Origin: Bradyrhizobium sp. Ce-3
GTDB lineage: Bacteria > Pseudomonadota > Alphaproteobacteria > Rhizobiales > Xanthobacteraceae
DNA: 64,000 bases
Reading direction: 5' to 3'
Assembly (NCBI RefSeq): GCF_022835695.1
Contig: NZ_BQUV01000005.1
Coordinates: forward strand, 1-64,000
In this document: one piece after another, positions 1-9,495 of the stretch
How positions within the stretch are numbered: the stretch's first letter is position 1
Layout: each line of letters begins with the position of its first letter
Notes under the pieces: model-generated
Database searches by the model: none
What the model was told of the DNA's origin: nothing
The model's input: only the letters and a program-made list of their open reading frames with translations
Program-made: the position numbers and the translations under genes

Positions 1-97
1 CTTCTTCGCCAGCTGGCAGGTCGCATCAATCGACTTGACCAACCGCCAACCTGTCAGTGATGTGTCCGAACAAGTGTCAGCCATGTCTCCGGACTAA
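1..97 (+). CDS. possible 3' end of a gene cut by the window edge (IS-end-like)
   Basis: A frame open from base 2 gives about 31 residues ending in ...SAMSPD and stops at TAA 95-97. The DNA contains two imperfect tandem copies of a TGTCAG-N2-ATGT-N-TCCG unit (about 51-67 and 74-92). Tandem terminal repeats of this sort occur at the ends of some insertion sequences. It could be the tail of a transposase-type gene or simply chance, because only about 30 codons are visible. Confidence 0.25.
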   Translation, partial: FFASWQVASIDLTNRQPVSDVSEQVSAMSPD

Positions 98-102
98 ACA
101 GA

Positions 103-190
103 AAGCGGGGGATCCAGTACGCCGCGGCCGCTCCATCGTCCGTCCACGTCTCTGGAATACTGGGTCCGCCGCTTTCGCGGAGGACGACAG
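103..190. repeat. interspersed palindromic repeat, copy 1
   Basis: This copy runs from GATCCAGTACGCCGCGG to GGAATACTGGGTCC and GCTTTCGCGGAGGACGACA. The same order of words occurs in the copy after ilvB at 4301-4400. It fills the space downstream of serB and has no coding potential of its own. Confidence 0.6.
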
Positions 191-203
191 GCTGAATGAG
201 CCT

Positions 204-1119
<916 letters not shown>

Positions 1120-1121
<2 letters not shown>

Positions 1122-2049
1122 GCAGGCGCATTCGGGATTGTTGGACAAGGCAGTGCTTATCGCAGGGCCGACCGCCAGCGGCAAGTCGGCCCTGGCGCTG
1201 GCGCTCGCGCAGCGGACCGGCGGGGTCGTGATCAACACCGACTCCATGCAGGTCTATCGCGACCTCAGGATCATCACCGCACGTCCGACCGCGGCCGAGG
1301 AGGCCGAGGTTCCGCACCGGCTGTACGGCCATGTCGACGCCGGCGTGAATTTCTCCGCCGGCGCCTGGGTGACTGACGCGGCCAAAGTGCTCGGCGAGGT
1401 GCACGCGCAGGGACGGCTGCCGATCTTCATCGGCGGCTCGGGCCTGTATTTCAAGGCGCTGACGCGCGGGCTGTCTGCGGTGCCGCCGATCCCTTCTGAC
1501 GTGCGCGATGCGGTGCGCGCAAGGCTGGAGCAGCGCGGCGTCGAGGCGCTGCATGCCGAGCTTGCAGCGCGCGATCCGGTGTCGGCCGAACGGCTGAAAC
1601 CGCGCGATCGCACCCGCATCGCGCGGGCGCTCGAGGTCGTCGAGGCCACCGGCCGCCCGCTGCCGGACTGGCATCGCGATGGCCTGCCGCCGCTGCTGCC
1701 GCCGGGCCAACTCCACGCGCTGTTTCTCGCGCCGGATCGCGAGACGCTCTATGCACGGATCGACGCGCGGTTCGGCGCGATGCTCGATGCCGGCGCGCTC
1801 GATGAGGTCGCGGCGCTGGCGGCGCGCGGGCTCGATCCGCTGCTGCCGGCCATGAAGGCCCATGGCGTCCCGGCGCTGATCCGCTACCTGAAGGGCGAAA
1901 TCAGCCGGGAGGAGGCGGCCGAGATCGGCCGCGCCGACACCCGCCATTACGCCAAGCGCCAGTTCACCTGGTTTCGCCACCAGCTGCCGGAATTCGAATG
2001 GGTGGCGCCCGAGGCGGCGACGGAATGGCTTACGACCCGGATTCCGTAG
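1120..2049 (+). CDS. miaA: tRNA dimethylallyltransferase MiaA
   Basis: Transfers a dimethylallyl group to A37 of tRNAs reading UNN codons (309 aa). The P-loop AGPTASGKS lies at about residues 15-23, followed by the substrate motif [11 protein letters not shown] and the [11 protein letters not shown] region. The C-terminal [11 protein letters not shown] is typical of the family. The start at 1120 (MQAHSG) shares two bases with the divergent serB ATG. TTG codons 18-21 bases downstream are alternative starts and would leave a few bases between the genes. Confidence 0.95.
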
Positions 2050-2053
2050 GCCC

Positions 2054-2140
2054 GTAGCCCGGATGGAGCGCAGCGTGATCCGGGAATCTCGCCCCCAGGA
2101 AGTGCTGGCCCCGGGTTTCGCTTCGCTTCATCCGGGCTAC
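2054..2140. repeat. REP-like palindrome between miaA and the ilvB leader
   Basis: The outer arms are GTAGCCCGGATG (2054-2065) and CATCCGGGCTAC (2129-2140), with further pairing inside (CCGGG, GCGAAGC-type words). The element can fold into one long stem. It starts a few bases after the miaA stop, so it may act as the miaA transcript end. GTAGCCCGGAT words are typical of dispersed repeats in Bradyrhizobium relatives. Confidence 0.7.
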
Positions 2141-2258
2141 GGAGGCGCTTTCGGGCAGCGCACGCCCGTCTGCCATGCGCGTTGCGCCGCGCAAAAATGC
2201 TCGCCGAACGGCCGGAACCCCGTTACACTTGAAAAATCGCGAAAGTGCTTGCCTTGCC

Positions 2259-2286
2259 TTGACATTCGGGCTTTGGCCGCTATGTT
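2259..2286 (+). promoter_or_regulatory. sigma-70-type promoter of the ilvB leader transcript
   Basis: A perfect TTGACA (2259-2264) is followed after 16 bases by TATGTT (2281-2286). It lies about 32 bases before the GTG of the leader peptide, which places the transcript start just ahead of the leader ribosome site. Confidence 0.7.
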
Positions 2287-2317
2287 CGCGCAACCTTTGG
2301 GAAGACTGGGTCGTCTC

Positions 2318-2383
2318 GTGCGCAACATTATTACCAAACTGCTTATCGCCGTCGTACCCAGGCACACCGCCGGGGATGGCTAG
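2318..2383 (+). CDS. ilvB leader peptide (Ile/Leu/Val-rich)
   Basis: A 21-codon reading frame from GTG 2318 to TAG 2381-2383 encodes the run IITKLLIAVV at residues 4-13, that is, eight branched-chain codons in ten. This is the hallmark of a transcription-attenuation leader for branched-chain amino-acid genes. The stop lies inside the loop of the first downstream hairpin. An in-frame ATG at 2282 is unlikely because it sits in the -10 hexamer. The peptide probably has no function beyond ribosome stalling. Confidence 0.8.
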   Translation: MRNIITKLLIAVVPRHTAGDG

Positions 2384-2409
2384 CGGCCATCCAAATTCGG
2401 GCGGTGTGC
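2362..2409 (+). promoter_or_regulatory. attenuator pause/antiterminator stems of ilvB
   Basis: The outer stem GCACACCGCC (2362-2371) pairs perfectly with GGCGGTGTGC (2400-2409). A nested stem GGATGGC/GCCATCC (2374-2380 with 2386-2392) sits inside. A ribosome stalled on the Ile/Leu/Val codons (2327-2359) would cover the 5' arm. The exact alternative fold that would open the terminator is not obvious by eye; GGCC at 2385-2388 could pair with GGCC at 2414-2417. Confidence 0.7.
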
Positions 2410-2411
2410 AT

Positions 2412-2433
2412 GGGGCCTCTGGGGCCCCTTTTT
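2412..2433 (+). terminator. intrinsic terminator of the ilvB attenuator
   Basis: GGGGCC (2412-2417), loop TCTGG, GGCCCC (2423-2428) and then TTTTT (2429-2433). It ends about 70 bases before the ilvB ATG, so read-through is needed for ilvB expression. Confidence 0.8.
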
Positions 2434-2501
2434 ATTGCCCGAAGCAGCACTGACGAGAACTGACAAAAGCCGCGCAAAAACAAGCGCATCCGGAGCGAAC
2501 C

Positions 2502-4277
2502 ATGACCGACAAGAGCCACGATCCCAATCAGATGACCGGCGCCGCGATGATCGTGCGCGCGTTCATCGATCACGGCGTGCAGCATGTCTTCGGCTATCCC
2601 GGCGGTGCGGTGCTTCCGATCTACGACGAGATTTTCCAGCAGAGCGAGGTCGAGCACATCTTGGTCCGCCACGAGCAGGGCGCCGGCCACGCCGCCGAAG
2701 GCTATGCCCGCTCGACCGGCAGGCCCGGCGTGGTCCTGGTGACCTCGGGTCCCGGCGCCACCAACATGGTGACGCCGCTGACCGACGCGCTGATGGATTC
2801 GATTCCGCTGGTCTGCATCACCGGCCAGGTGCCGACCCATCTGATCGGCAATGACGCTTTCCAGGAATGCGACACCGTCGGCATCACGCGGCCCGCCACC
2901 AAGCACAATTGGCTGGTGCGCGACGTCAACGACCTCGCCAGGGTGCTTCACGAGGCCTTCTATGTCGCTACCACCGGCCGGCCCGGCCCGGTCGTGGTCG
3001 ACGTGCCGAAGGACGTGCAGTTTGCGACCGGCACCTATCATCCGCCGCGCAAGTCGGACGTGCACATCTCCTACACGCCGCGCGTCAAGGGCGATGCGAC
3101 CCAGATCCGCAAGGCAGTGGCGATGCTCGCCAACGCCAAGCGTCCGGTGATCTATTCTGGCGGCGGCGTGATCAATTCCGGTCCCGAGGCCTCGCAGCTG
3201 CTGCGTCAGCTGGTGGAGGCAACCGGCTTCCCCATCACCTCGACCCTAATGGGGCTGGGCGCCTATCCAGCGTCGGGTCCGAACTGGCTCGGCATGCTCG
3301 GCATGCACGGCACCTACGAGGCCAACATGACGATGCATGATTGCGACGTCATGCTGTGCGTCGGCGCGCGCTTCGACGACCGCATCACCGGCCGCACCGA
3401 TGCGTTCTCGCCGGGCTCCAAGAAGATCCACATCGACATCGACCCGTCCTCGATCAACAAGAACATCCGCGTCGACGTGCCGATCATCGGCGATGCCGGC
3501 AACGTGCTCGGCGATTTGCTGCAGGTGTTCAAGGCGGAGGCCCGGAAGCCCGACATCAAGGCGTGGTGGCAGCAGATCGCGCAATGGCGTGCGCGCAACT
3601 CGCTGTCCTACCGCAAGAACAACGATATCATCCTGCCGCAATACGCGATCCAGCGCCTGTTCGAGCTGACCCGCGGCAAGGACACCTACATCACGACCGA
3701 AGTCGGTCAGCACCAGATGTGGGCGGCGCAGTTCTTCGGCTTCGAGGAGCCGCACCGCTGGATGACATCGGGAGGTCTCGGCACCATGGGCTACGGCCTT
3801 CCGGCCGCGGTCGGCGTCCAGGTGGCGCATCCGGACAGCCTGGTGATCGACATCGCCGGCGACGCCTCGGTGCAGATGACGATCCAGGAGATGTCGACCG
3901 CGGTCCAGTTCGAGCTGCCGATCAAGATCTTCATCCTGAACAACCAGTACATGGGCATGGTGCGGCAGTGGCAGCAGCTGCTGCACGGCAACCGGCTGTC
4001 GCACTCGTACTCCGAGGCGCTGCCGGACTTCGTCAAGCTCGCCGATGCCTATGGCTGCGTCGGCCTGCAGGCGCACAAGCCCGCCGATCTCGACGGCGCG
4101 ATCAAGGAGATGATCTCGATCAAGCGGCCGGTGCTGTTCGACTGCCGTGTCGCGGCGCTGGAGAACTGCTTCCCGATGATCCCGTCGGGCAAGGCGCATA
4201 ACGAAATGCTGCTGCCGGAAGAAGCCACCGACGAGGCCACCGCGAAGGCCTTCTCCGGCGGCAAGGCGCTGGTGTGA
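2502..4277 (+). CDS. ilvB: acetolactate synthase large (catalytic) subunit
   Basis: ThDP-dependent enzyme (591 aa) that condenses two pyruvates, or pyruvate and 2-oxobutyrate, for valine/leucine and isoleucine synthesis. The N-terminal half carries GYPGGAVLPIYDE and the catalytic-glutamate region VRHEQGAGHAAEGYAR. The ThDP/Mg motif near the C-terminus begins IAGDASVQMT and ends with NNQYMGMVRQWQ. Length is normal for the family. Transcription is governed by the upstream leader-peptide attenuator. The small subunit is encoded at 5440-5982, separated from it by a dehydratase gene. Confidence 0.96.
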   Translation: MTDKSHDPNQMTGAAMIVRAFIDHGVQHVFGYPGGAVLPIYDEIFQQSEVEHILVRHEQGAGHAAEGYARSTGRPGVVLVTSGPGATNMVTPLTDALMDSIPLVCITGQVPTHLIGNDAFQECDTVGITRPATKHNWLVRDVNDLARVLHEAFYVATTGRPGPVVVDVPKDVQFATGTYHPPRKSDVHISYTPRVKGDATQIRKAVAMLANAKRPVIYSGGGVINSGPEASQLLRQLVEATGFPITSTLMGLGAYPASGPNWLGMLGMHGTYEANMTMHDCDVMLCVGARFDDRITGRTDAFSPGSKKIHIDIDPSSINKNIRVDVPIIGDAGNVLGDLLQVFKAEARKPDIKAWWQQIAQWRARNSLSYRKNNDIILPQYAIQRLFELTRGKDTYITTEVGQHQMWAAQFFGFEEPHRWMTSGGLGTMGYGLPAAVGVQVAHPDSLVIDIAGDASVQMTIQEMSTAVQFELPIKIFILNNQYMGMVRQWQQLLHGNRLSHSYSEALPDFVKLADAYGCVGLQAHKPADLDGAIKEMISIKRPVLFDCRVAALENCFPMIPSGKAHNEMLLPEEATDEATAKAFSGGKALV

Positions 4278-4300
4278 TGATGGGCGACAGAAACTCCACT

Positions 4301-4400
4301 GTCATCGCCCGGCTTGACCGGGCGATCCAGTACGCCGCGGCGCCTCGATTGCTCTCAGGCGCCTCCGGAATACTGGATCCCCGCTTTCGCGGGGATGACA
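4301..4400. repeat. interspersed palindromic repeat, copy 2
   Basis: Begins GTCATCGCCCGGCTTGACC, contains GATCCAGTACGCCGCGG and GGAATACTGGATCC, and ends CTTTCGCGGGGATGACA. The ends are inverted (TGTCATC.../...GGATGACA). It matches the element at 103-190. It lies inside the ilv cluster between ilvB and the dehydratase. Confidence 0.7.
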
Positions 4401-4430
4401 GGAGAGAACGAAAGTTGGCAGGACGACAGG

Positions 4431-5417
4431 ATGTTTGATCTCGACGACCTCGAGCGCGCGCACAGGATCGTCGGCACCACGGTGCCGGCGACGCCGGCGT
4501 ATGCCTGGCCGCTGCTGGCCGAGCGGCTCGGCACCGAGGTCGTGGTCAAGCATGAGAACCACACCCCGACCGGCGCCTTCAAGGTGCGCGGCGGGCTGGT
4601 CTATCTCGAACGGCTGAAGCGCGAGCGGCCGGATGTGCCCGGCATCATCTCGGCGACGCGCGGCAATCACGGCCAGAGCCTGGCGTTTGCCGCAAGCCGC
4701 CACGGCGTGCCGGCGACGATCTACGTGCCGTGCGGCAACTCGGTCGAGAAGAACCGCGCCATGCATGCGTTCGGCGCCGAACTCGTCGAGCATGGCGAGG
4801 ACTTCCAGGCGGCGCGGGAAGAGGCCGAGCGCCGCGCCCAGTTCGCCGGCCTGCACATGGTGCCGTCGTTCCACACTGACCTGGTGCTGGGCGTTGCGAC
4901 CTATGCGCTCGAACTGTTTCGGTCGGCGGCCGACCTCGACATCCTCTATGTGCCGATCGGGCAGGGCTCCGGCATCTGCGGCTGCATCATGGCGCGCGAC
5001 CTGCTCGGGCTGAAGACCGAGATCGTCGGCGTGCAGTCGACCGAGGCGCCGTCCTACGCGCTGTCGTTCGCGGCCGGAAAGATCGTCACCACCGCGACCA
5101 GCAACACGCTCGCCGATGGTATGGCGACGCGGATTCCGGACGCGGAGGCATTCGCCCTGATCCAGAAGGGCGCCTCGCGCATCGTGCAGGTCACCGACGA
5201 CGAAGTCGCCCAGGCGATCCGTGCCTACTGGACCGACACCCACAATCTCGCCGAGGGCGCAGGCGCCGCGGCGCTTGCAGCCGCGCTGCAGGAGAAGACC
5301 AGGCTCGCCGGCAAGCGGGTCGGCCTGATCCTGAGCGGCGGCAATATCGATTTCGATCTGTTCCGGACCTGGATCGGAACGGACGCCGCGCCGGCCGCCC
5401 GACGGGCGGTGGCGTGA
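4431..5417 (+). CDS. PLP-dependent threonine/serine dehydratase family enzyme
   Basis: Fold-type II PLP enzyme (328 aa) of the threonine dehydratase/EutB group, which deaminates hydroxyamino acids to 2-oxo acids. The PLP lysine is Lys51 in TPTGAFKVRGG. A glycine-rich phosphate loop (GQGSGICG) follows mid-protein, and SGGNIDFDLF closes the domain. There is no C-terminal ACT regulatory domain, so it is the short type rather than the long allosteric IlvA. The start at ATG 4431 follows the repeat. Its place between ilvB and ilvN suggests it supplies 2-oxobutyrate for isoleucine, but a catabolic role is equally possible from sequence. Confidence 0.85.
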   Translation: MFDLDDLERAHRIVGTTVPATPAYAWPLLAERLGTEVVVKHENHTPTGAFKVRGGLVYLERLKRERPDVPGIISATRGNHGQSLAFAASRHGVPATIYVPCGNSVEKNRAMHAFGAELVEHGEDFQAAREEAERRAQFAGLHMVPSFHTDLVLGVATYALELFRSAADLDILYVPIGQGSGICGCIMARDLLGLKTEIVGVQSTEAPSYALSFAAGKIVTTATSNTLADGMATRIPDAEAFALIQKGASRIVQVTDDEVAQAIRAYWTDTHNLAEGAGAAALAAALQEKTRLAGKRVGLILSGGNIDFDLFRTWIGTDAAPAARRAVA

Positions 5418-5439
5418 AAAGACGATTAAGGGGACGACC

Positions 5440-5982
5440 ATGAACCAGCCCGCATCCGCCTACTTCCTCGAAGAACGTCACGATCCCACCGAGACGCACA
5501 CGCTGTCCGTTCTGGTGCAGAACGAGCCCGGCGTGCTCGCGCGCGTGATCGGCCTGTTCTCCGGCCGCGGCTACAACATCGAAAGTCTCACGGTCTCGGA
5601 GACCGAGAGCCAGAAGCATCTCTCGCGGATCACCATCGTCACCACGGGCACGCCGATGGTGATCCAGCAGATCAAGCATCAGCTCGACCGCATGATTCCG
5701 GTCTACCGCGTCGTCGACATGACCCTGACCGGCAGCTCGATCGAGCGCGAGCTCGCGATGGTCAAGGTCAGGGGCGGCGGCGATCACCGCGTCGAGGCGC
5801 TGCGGCTGGCGGATGCGTTCCGCGCCCGGGTGATCGACGCCACGACCGAGAGCTTCGTGTTCGAGATCACGGGCAATTCGTCCAAGATCAGTCAGTTCAT
5901 CGACCTGATGCGCCCGCTGGGCCTGGTCGAGGTGTCACGAACCGGGGTGGCCGCGATCACGCGTGGGCCGGAAGGGATGTGA
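5440..5982 (+). CDS. ilvN: acetolactate synthase small (regulatory) subunit
   Basis: Regulatory partner of the ilvB product (180 aa) that stabilises the enzyme and mediates valine feedback. The N-terminal ACT domain reads HTLSVLVQNEPGVLARV, followed by GRGYNIESL. The C-terminal half has the usual small-subunit domain with VEALRLADAFRARVIDA. It lies 22 bases after the dehydratase and is probably cotranscribed with it. Confidence 0.95.
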   Translation: MNQPASAYFLEERHDPTETHTLSVLVQNEPGVLARVIGLFSGRGYNIESLTVSETESQKHLSRITIVTTGTPMVIQQIKHQLDRMIPVYRVVDMTLTGSSIERELAMVKVRGGGDHRVEALRLADAFRARVIDATTESFVFEITGNSSKISQFIDLMRPLGLVEVSRTGVAAITRGPEGM

Positions 5983-5985
5983 ATC

Positions 5986-6681
5986 ATGTTGGCGCGCGAC
6001 TGGTACTACACGCAACGGCGGCAGGTCGGTCTCGATACCGCGGTTGCCTCGATCTATGACGTCAGCGAGGACAGCGATGTCCGTGCCCGTCAGGCCCTGA
6101 CCATGCTCGGCGTCAAGCCGGGCTGGCGGATCGCCGATATCGGCTGCGGCAACGGCGTGCTGGCGACCGAAGCGGCGCTGATGGGCGCCGAGGTCGACGC
6201 CATCGATATCTCGCCGGCGATGATCGGGCTCGCCGAAATCTACGCGCGCGACCGCAAGGCCAAGATCCGGACCCAGCCGGCCGGCCTGTTGTCGTTTGCC
6301 TATCAGCCGAATTCCTATGATTTGATCGTCAGCGAGTTCACGCTGCATCATCTGCCGGATTTCTGGAAGGCGGTGGCGCTATCGCGGATCTTCAACGCGT
6401 TGAAGCCCGGAGCGAACTTCTATCTGCGCGACATGGTGTTCGTCAGCATGCCCGACGGTGTCGATCGCGATGTCGAGGGCTGGGCCGATTTCTCGATCAA
6501 GAACCACGATTTCGAGCGCGAAAGCGTGATGACCCATATGCGCGACGAATACTCGACCTTCGGCTGGGTGATGGAGCGGATGCTGACCGAGACCGGTTTC
6601 ACGCTGGTTGCCGCCGACTACCATGCGCCGCTGCACGGCACCTATCTGCTGCGCAAGCCGAAGCCGGATGAGCAGATCTAG
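5986..6681 (+). CDS. class I SAM-dependent methyltransferase
   Basis: Methyltransferase of unknown substrate (231 aa). Motif I is IADIGCGNGVLATEAA at about residues 45-60, with an acidic residue at the end of strand 2 (EVDAIDISPAMI). The motif TLHHLPDFWKAV resembles UbiE-type enzymes. The ATG lies three bases after the ilvN stop, so translation is probably coupled to ilvN. A role in branched-chain synthesis is not evident. Confidence 0.8.
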   Translation: MLARDWYYTQRRQVGLDTAVASIYDVSEDSDVRARQALTMLGVKPGWRIADIGCGNGVLATEAALMGAEVDAIDISPAMIGLAEIYARDRKAKIRTQPAGLLSFAYQPNSYDLIVSEFTLHHLPDFWKAVALSRIFNALKPGANFYLRDMVFVSMPDGVDRDVEGWADFSIKNHDFERESVMTHMRDEYSTFGWVMERMLTETGFTLVAADYHAPLHGTYLLRKPKPDEQI

Positions 6682-6724
6682 AGCTTGCATCGACAGAGCT
6701 GAACCGAACCAAAGAAGAAGAACA

Positions 6725-7600
6725 ATGAAGCCGGCCGATGTTGGCATCGCCGTCATGGTCGCGGTGATCTGGGGGCTTGCGTTCGTCGCAAGCCGGATCG
6801 CGCTCGATGAGTTCTCGCCGGAGCTGATGACGACGCTGCGCTTTGGCATCGCGGCGCTGCCGTGCCTGTTCCTGCGCAAGCCCGACGTTTCGTGGCCGCT
6901 GCTGATCGCGATCAGCTCCACGCTGTTCCTCGGCCAGTTCCTCGCGCAGGCCTTTGCAATTTCGCATGGCGTCCCGGTCGGCCTCTCCAGCGTGGTCGTG
7001 CAGAGCCAGGCGCTGTTCACCATCGCCTTCGCCGCGATCGTCTTCGGTGAGATGCCGACGCAGACGCAGGCGATCGGCATCGCGATCGCCGCGCTCGGCC
7101 TCCTGATGATCTGCGGCACCGTCGGCTACGACTTCAGCGTCGCCGCCTTTGCCATTCTGATGATCTGTCCGATCAGCTTCGCGATCGGCAATCTCTTGCT
7201 GCGACGGGCGCAAGGCGCGCCGATGTTCGACCTGTTCGCCTGGCTGTGCCTGTCCGCCGCGGTGCCGCTCGCGGTCATCACCCTGATCAGCAACGGGCCG
7301 CAGCCGACCTGGCAGGCGTTGACCCATATGTCGATGACCGGTCTGATCTGCATGCTCTGCCTCGGCGGCATCTCGACCAGCATCGCCTATTGGCTGTGGG
7401 GCCGGCTGCTCAGGGATTATCCGGCGGCGCAGGTGGTGCCGTTCGCGCTGCTGGTGCCGTTCGTCGGCTCCGCCGCCTCCAGCATCGCGTTCGGCGAGAG
7501 GTTCGGGCCGCTGCGGCTCGCCGGCATGCTCACCGTGATCGCCGGCATCGCGGTGATGCTACTGTCAAGGCGGCCAAAAGCGCTGCCGAAAGCCGCGTGA
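6725..7600 (+). CDS. EamA/DMT-family transporter
   Basis: Inner-membrane permease (291 aa) with about ten predicted hydrophobic helices in two EamA repeats. The first repeat begins VMVAVIWGLAFVASRIAL and the second includes LGGISTSIAYWLWGRLL. Family members export amino acids and other metabolites. The start at 6725 (MKPADVG) is preferred over an upstream in-frame ATG at 6608, which lies inside the methyltransferase gene. Confidence 0.85.
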   Translation: MKPADVGIAVMVAVIWGLAFVASRIALDEFSPELMTTLRFGIAALPCLFLRKPDVSWPLLIAISSTLFLGQFLAQAFAISHGVPVGLSSVVVQSQALFTIAFAAIVFGEMPTQTQAIGIAIAALGLLMICGTVGYDFSVAAFAILMICPISFAIGNLLLRRAQGAPMFDLFAWLCLSAAVPLAVITLISNGPQPTWQALTHMSMTGLICMLCLGGISTSIAYWLWGRLLRDYPAAQVVPFALLVPFVGSAASSIAFGERFGPLRLAGMLTVIAGIAVMLLSRRPKALPKAA

Positions 7601-7607
7601 GGGCGCC

Positions 7608-8216
7608 ATGACGAATTCGCTGCTGTTTGCCTTTGTCGTGTTTTCCGTCGTGATGTTCTTCACGCCCGGTCCCAACAACATCATGCTGCTGTCGTCGGGG
7701 CTGACCTACGGCTTCCGCCGCACCGTGCCCCACATCGCCGGCATCACGATCGGCTTCGCCTTCATGGTCGGCGCGGTCGGCGTCGGCCTGGGGGCCGTCT
7801 TCATCGCCTATCCGGTCCTGCAGACCATCCTGAAATATGGCGGCGTCGCCTACCTGGTCTATCTCGCCGCCGTCATCGCTATGGCCGCGCCGCCTTCGGC
7901 GGACAAGGACCACGGGCCCGGCCGCGGCCCGATGACCTTCTGGGGCGCGGCCATGTTCCAGTGGATCAATGCCAAGGGCTGGGTGATGGTGATCGGCACC
8001 ATCACGGCCTATGCCGCGATCGCCGCCTTCCCCTGGAACATCGCGATCCAGGTCGGCCTGAGCCTGATCCTGGGGACGGTGTCCTGCATCGTCTGGGCGC
8101 TGTTCGGCACCGCCTTGCGGCCGGTCCTGACCTCGCCCCGGGCGATCCGGATCTTCAATGTGGCGATGGCCATCCTGCTGCTGGCCTCGCTCTACCCGGT
8201 CTTCATGGACGCATGA
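7608..8216 (+). CDS. LysE-family amino-acid exporter
   Basis: Small membrane exporter (202 aa, about six helices) of the LysE/RhtB family. The family signature appears near the N-terminus as FTPGPNNIMLLSSGL. It begins 8 bases after the EamA gene, so the two exporters form a pair. Substrate cannot be read from sequence; the ilv setting makes an amino-acid substrate plausible. Confidence 0.88.
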   Translation: MTNSLLFAFVVFSVVMFFTPGPNNIMLLSSGLTYGFRRTVPHIAGITIGFAFMVGAVGVGLGAVFIAYPVLQTILKYGGVAYLVYLAAVIAMAAPPSADKDHGPGRGPMTFWGAAMFQWINAKGWVMVIGTITAYAAIAAFPWNIAIQVGLSLILGTVSCIVWALFGTALRPVLTSPRAIRIFNVAMAILLLASLYPVFMDA

Positions 8217-8244
8217 TGCCGCACCGCGCCATGCGAGATGGGGG

Positions 8245-8261
8245 TTTCCCCTGAGGGGAAA
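8245..8261. terminator. small hairpin after the LysE gene
   Basis: TTTCCCC (8245-8251), loop TGA, GGGGAAA (8255-8261). It could end the exporter transcript before ilvC, but the stem is short. The next bases (AAATGCTCTAGA) match the end of the repeat at 62355-62460. Confidence 0.4.
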
Positions 8262-8324
8262 AATGCTCTAGACAACGCCGGAAATTCGCGGGCGCCCGGC
8301 GGTTCTGACCTTCCGAAAGCCTGA

Positions 8325-9386
<1,062 letters not shown>

Positions 9387-9396
9387 GTTTGGATAT

Positions 9397-9430
9397 GTAC
9401 GGTGGGTTACGCTTTGCGAACCCACCGTAC
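9397..9430. repeat. inverted repeat GTACGGTGGGTTA...
   Basis: GTACGGTGGGTT and AACCCACCGTAC pair perfectly around a short loop. A closely related hairpin lies at 39161-39186 between another convergent gene pair. Confidence 0.65.
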
Positions 9431-9440
9431 GCATCGAATC

Positions 9441-9471
9441 AAAAAGGGTGGGCGCGTTGCCCACCCTTTTT
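9441..9471. terminator. bidirectional intrinsic terminator (ilvC / DUF2336 gene)
   Basis: AAAAAGGGTGGGC, loop GCGTT, GCCCACCCTTTTT. The A and T tracts on both sides let it serve both convergent genes. Confidence 0.85.
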
Positions 9472-9495
9472 CTTTGTAGCGAAGACTCGCCGAGG

